Shown: piece after piece, positions 61,768-64,000 of the stretch
Layout: every line of letters begins with the position of its first letter
Position numbering within the stretch: the stretch's first letter is position 1
DNA from: Odoribacter lunatus
Lineage (GTDB): Bacteria; Bacteroidota; Bacteroidia; Bacteroidales; Marinifilaceae
Assembly (NCBI RefSeq): GCF_943193135.1
Contig: NZ_CALPCZ010000001.1
Span: 248,001-312,000 of the forward strand
Direction of reading: 5' to 3'
DNA: 64,000 bases
Notes under the pieces: model-generated
Seen by the model: the letters and a program-made list of their open reading frames with translations, nothing else
Told to the model about the DNA's origin: nothing
The model's database searches: none
Translations under genes and position numbers: made by a program

Positions 61768-63018
61768 TTACAATCGCTTTCCCCGCAAGAAAACCTGCTC
61801 TACGAGGTTGCTGCCGTAAGCGTAGGGCAGGAATTCTATGCCCGGAATCGGTTTGGTGATATAGAAGTTGGCAAGTTTACCGACTGCAATGCTTCCGGCT
61901 TCTTCCTCCACGCCCATGGCATAGGCGGAATTGAGAGTGGTGGCATTGATTACCTCTTCGGGTAGCATCTTGTAATTGACACAACCCAGCGACATCACCA
62001 GTTTCATGTTTCCGGCAGGAGAGGAGCCCGGATTGTAGTCGGAAGCCAGTGCCACCGGCAGTCCGGCACGAATCATTTCGCGGACGGGCGAGTAGGGCAT
62101 ATTCAAAAAGAAGGCTGCTCCAGGCAGGACGGTGGGCATGGTGTCGCTTCCCAGCAGACACTGTATTTCTTCTTCTTTGACATACTCCAGGTGATCCACC
62201 GAAATAGCGTTGTATTTTACTCCGACCTGCACGCCGCCAGAGAAATCCAGTTCATTGGCATGTATCTTGGGACGTAGGCCGTATTTCATTCCGGCATTCA
62301 GCATACGGTCGGTGTCCTCTACGGTAAAGAATCCTTTATCACAGAATACATCGATATAATCTGCCAGTTCCTCTGCCGCTACGGCGGGAATCATTTCGTT
62401 GATAATCAGATTGACGTATTCGGTTTGTCTCCCTTTGTATTCTTCCGGTACGGCGTGTGCGCCCAGGAAGGTCGCTTTTATCAGCAGGGGCGTGGTTTCC
62501 TTGAGCCGTCGGATAACCCGTAGCATTTTTAGCTCGCTCGCCGTATCCAACCCGTAACCGCTTTTTATCTCTACGGCTCCGGTACCGAAAGAGGCGATTT
62601 CCTCTATCCGGGCATAAGCATCTTCATATAGTTCTTCCTCGGAAGCTTGGCGCATCCGCAGGGCGGAATTCAGTATGCCGCCGCCTCTCCGGGCAATCTC
62701 TTCATAAGAAAGACCGCGGATTTTATCGATGTACTCTATTTCGCGGCTTCCGGCATAAACCAAGTGGGTATGCGAATCGCAAAACGAGGGAAGAACGAGG
62801 CGTCCGCTGGCGTCTATCTCCTGTAAAAAATCCGTTTCTTCCAGTTTGCTCCGGTCCAATCGGCTCATTTCCCCGAATCCGGCTATCCGGTCGTCTTCTA
62901 TCAACAGATAGGCATCCGAGAGATAGGGCAGAAGCGCCATTTCTTTTCCGGCCACCCACCTGCGGGGGGATGTTTCGACTTGTACCAGTTGTTTTATATT
63001 CTTTATCAGTGTTTTCAT
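61768..63018 (-). CDS. hutI: Imidazolonepropionase
   Basis: 416 residues from the ATG at 63018; a longer frame to 63066 is upstream extension and overlaps the rodA stop region. Hydrolyses imidazolone-5-propionate to formiminoglutamate, the step before FtcD. Amidohydrolase metal motif PSFCDSHTHLVYAGSRE, the substrate loop IKSGYGLDTASELKML, ATFLGAHAVP, IHANELDFSGG and ALASDYNPGSSPAGNM are all present. hutH and hutU are not in the window. Confidence 0.96.
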   Translation of the reverse strand: MKTLIKNIKQLVQVETSPRRWVAGKEMALLPYLSDAYLLIEDDRIAGFGEMSRLDRSKLEETDFLQEIDASGRLVLPSFCDSHTHLVYAGSREIEYIDKIRGLSYEEIARRGGGILNSALRMRQASEEELYEDAYARIEEIASFGTGAVEIKSGYGLDTASELKMLRVIRRLKETTPLLIKATFLGAHAVPEEYKGRQTEYVNLIINEMIPAVAAEELADYIDVFCDKGFFTVEDTDRMLNAGMKYGLRPKIHANELDFSGGVQVGVKYNAISVDHLEYVKEEEIQCLLGSDTMPTVLPGAAFFLNMPYSPVREMIRAGLPVALASDYNPGSSPAGNMKLVMSLGCVNYKMLPEEVINATTLNSAYAMGVEEEAGSIAVGKLANFYITKPIPGIEFLPYAYGSNLVEQVFLRGKRL

Positions 63019-63037
63019 GTCAGTTCCTTTGATGTTA

Positions 63038-64000
63038 TTAACTGAATACCTGTAACCGGTTTGCATCCAGACGGAGGAAAATGAATATCAAAATGGTGAA
63101 TGCCCATAGGGAAGAACCGCCGTAACTGAAAAAGGGGAGCGGTATACCGATAACGGGAGCAAGACCGATGGTCATGCCGATATTGATAATGACATGAAAG
63201 AAAAGGATGCAGGCTACACTGTATCCGTATATCCTTGAAAAATCGGAGCGTTGGCGTTCTGCCAGCGTGATAAGCCTCAGAATAAAAGCCAGGAACAGCA
63301 GGATAACCACCGTACTTCCCACGAATCCCCATTCTTCGCCGACGGTACAGAATATAAAATCCGTACTCTGCTCCGGCACGAAGTTGAATTTGGTTTGCGT
63401 GCCCTGTAAAAAGCCTTTGCCGGAAAAGCCTCCGGAGCCGATGGCGATTTTAGATTGGTTTACGTTGTAGCCAGCACCGGTAGGGTCGTTTTTAATACCC
63501 AACAGGTTATTGATACGGTCTTTTTGGTGGGGTTGCAGTTTATCGAAAGCGTAATCCACGGTGATGGAGGCTCCGATACACAACCAAGAGGCTAAGATGA
63601 CGAGCAGGATGTGTTGCATCTTGCGTTTGTAGATGTAATATATCCCGACCAGATTTGTTGCCAGATAGGAGTAGAGCACTATACGTTCGTTGAGAATATT
63701 CCAGACAAAGAGCCAACGAATAAATAAAAGGAAGAGGATACAGCATCCCAAAAAGCCGACGACTTGGTAGAGTTCCTGTTTGTTTTGCCTATAATATAAA
63801 AAGGCTATCAAGGTACTGAAAATGATAATAATCAGTACGGTGAGCGAACTGTACAGCAGTGTGAAAATAAACAGGGCTACAATAATGAAAACAAGTAATA
63901 GGATAGAGCCGTGCAGCCCTTCGCGATACATTACCAACAAAAAGGAACTGTATACCAGAGCGGAGCCGGTGTCATTCTGCAATATAATCAAAGACATGGG
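63038..64000 (-). CDS. rodA: Rod shape-determining protein RodA (SEDS), 5'-truncated by the window edge
   Basis: About 320 residues of the C-terminal part of a SEDS-family glycosyltransferase that polymerises peptidoglycan with a class B PBP. The open frame reaches the window end, so the true start is missing. LQNDTGSALVYSSFLLVMYREG is the start of the visible part. GFSGKGFLQGTQTKFNFVPEQSTDFIFCTVGEEWGF and the final IGIPLPFFSYGGSSLW are SEDS signatures; multiple membrane helices lie between. It precedes hutI by 19 bp. Confidence 0.93.
   Translation of the reverse strand, partial: PMSLIILQNDTGSALVYSSFLLVMYREGLHGSILLLVFIIVALFIFTLLYSSLTVLIIIIFSTLIAFLYYRQNKQELYQVVGFLGCCILFLLFIRWLFVWNILNERIVLYSYLATNLVGIYYIYKRKMQHILLVILASWLCIGASITVDYAFDKLQPHQKDRINNLLGIKNDPTGAGYNVNQSKIAIGSGGFSGKGFLQGTQTKFNFVPEQSTDFIFCTVGEEWGFVGSTVVILLFLAFILRLITLAERQRSDFSRIYGYSVACILFFHVIINIGMTIGLAPVIGIPLPFFSYGGSSLWAFTILIFIFLRLDANRLQVFS

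Overview
The window is chromosomal DNA of an anaerobic Bacteroidota, most likely Bacteroidales. Supporting evidence: repeated matches to the Bacteroidota promoter -7 box (TAnnTTTG), almost no Shine-Dalgarno sequences, and families typical of the phylum (DUF4469/HU-like, BACON-LRR lipoprotein, DUF6266, DUF2851, DUF3472, BioG, the guaB-surA-moxR cluster). Class III ribonucleotide reductase, formate-tetrahydrofolate ligase and histidine degradation to formiminoglutamate fit a gut-type anaerobe. An Odoribacter-like genus is only a guess from gene content. No tRNA, rRNA, CRISPR array, insertion sequence or prophage was found.

Layout. 2-1465: 3' part of htpG. 1520-6413: a first accessory islet with a 138-bp inverted-repeat-bounded promoter segment, an HU/DUF4469 gene, a BACON plus leucine-rich-repeat lipoprotein and an orphan UDG-like gene. 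6634-9290: small membrane proteins, a CBM9-like protein and a sugar-kinase-like phosphotransferase. 9426-16163: MscS channel, then an envelope/isoprenoid operon (M23 peptidase, dxr, rseP, thioredoxin-like, EEP phosphatase). 16168-18057 (minus): rluD and a PASTA protein. 18170-22591: LysM protein, guaA, DHH phosphoesterase. 22588-24244: DUF6266 and cutC. 24268-29889 (minus): SpoIIE phosphatase, metallophosphoesterase, fhs, coiled-coil protein. 30002-33597: DUF2851, two small envelope proteins, a CarboxypepD_reg-like protein. 33613-39761 (minus): guaB, two SurA-like chaperones, moxR and an OstA-like protein. 39900-43858: recQ convergent with queC-queD-queE. 44163-48153: DUF3472 protein and nrdDG. 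48835-54037: a short upstream ORF and bioBAFGC. 54006-56630 (minus): Ca2+-type P-ATPase. 56742-60025: a second accessory islet with a gene remnant, a second 138-bp inverted-repeat promoter segment, a second HU/DUF4469 gene, a zinc-ribbon membrane protein and 24-bp direct repeats. 60039-64000 (minus): ftcD, hutI and a truncated rodA.

The most interesting signals are regulatory. (1) Both HU/DUF4469 genes follow an inverted repeat whose outer ends are exactly 138 bp apart. Their arms carry the same substitution within a locus but differ between loci. The best promoter match points away from the gene at the first locus and toward it at the second, which suggests phase-variable invertible promoters captured in opposite states. 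(2) A complete cobalamin riboswitch lies upstream of nrdDG, so the B12-independent reductase is probably repressed by B12. (3) A terminator-like hairpin sits between a short upstream ORF and bioB, inside the ORF's frame, and could act as a translation-dependent attenuator. (4) QueE has an expanded cysteine loop.

Limits: nothing could be searched or computed. Family names rest on recognised motifs, promoter calls are consensus matches, and start codons were chosen by signal peptide, domain start or promoter position.
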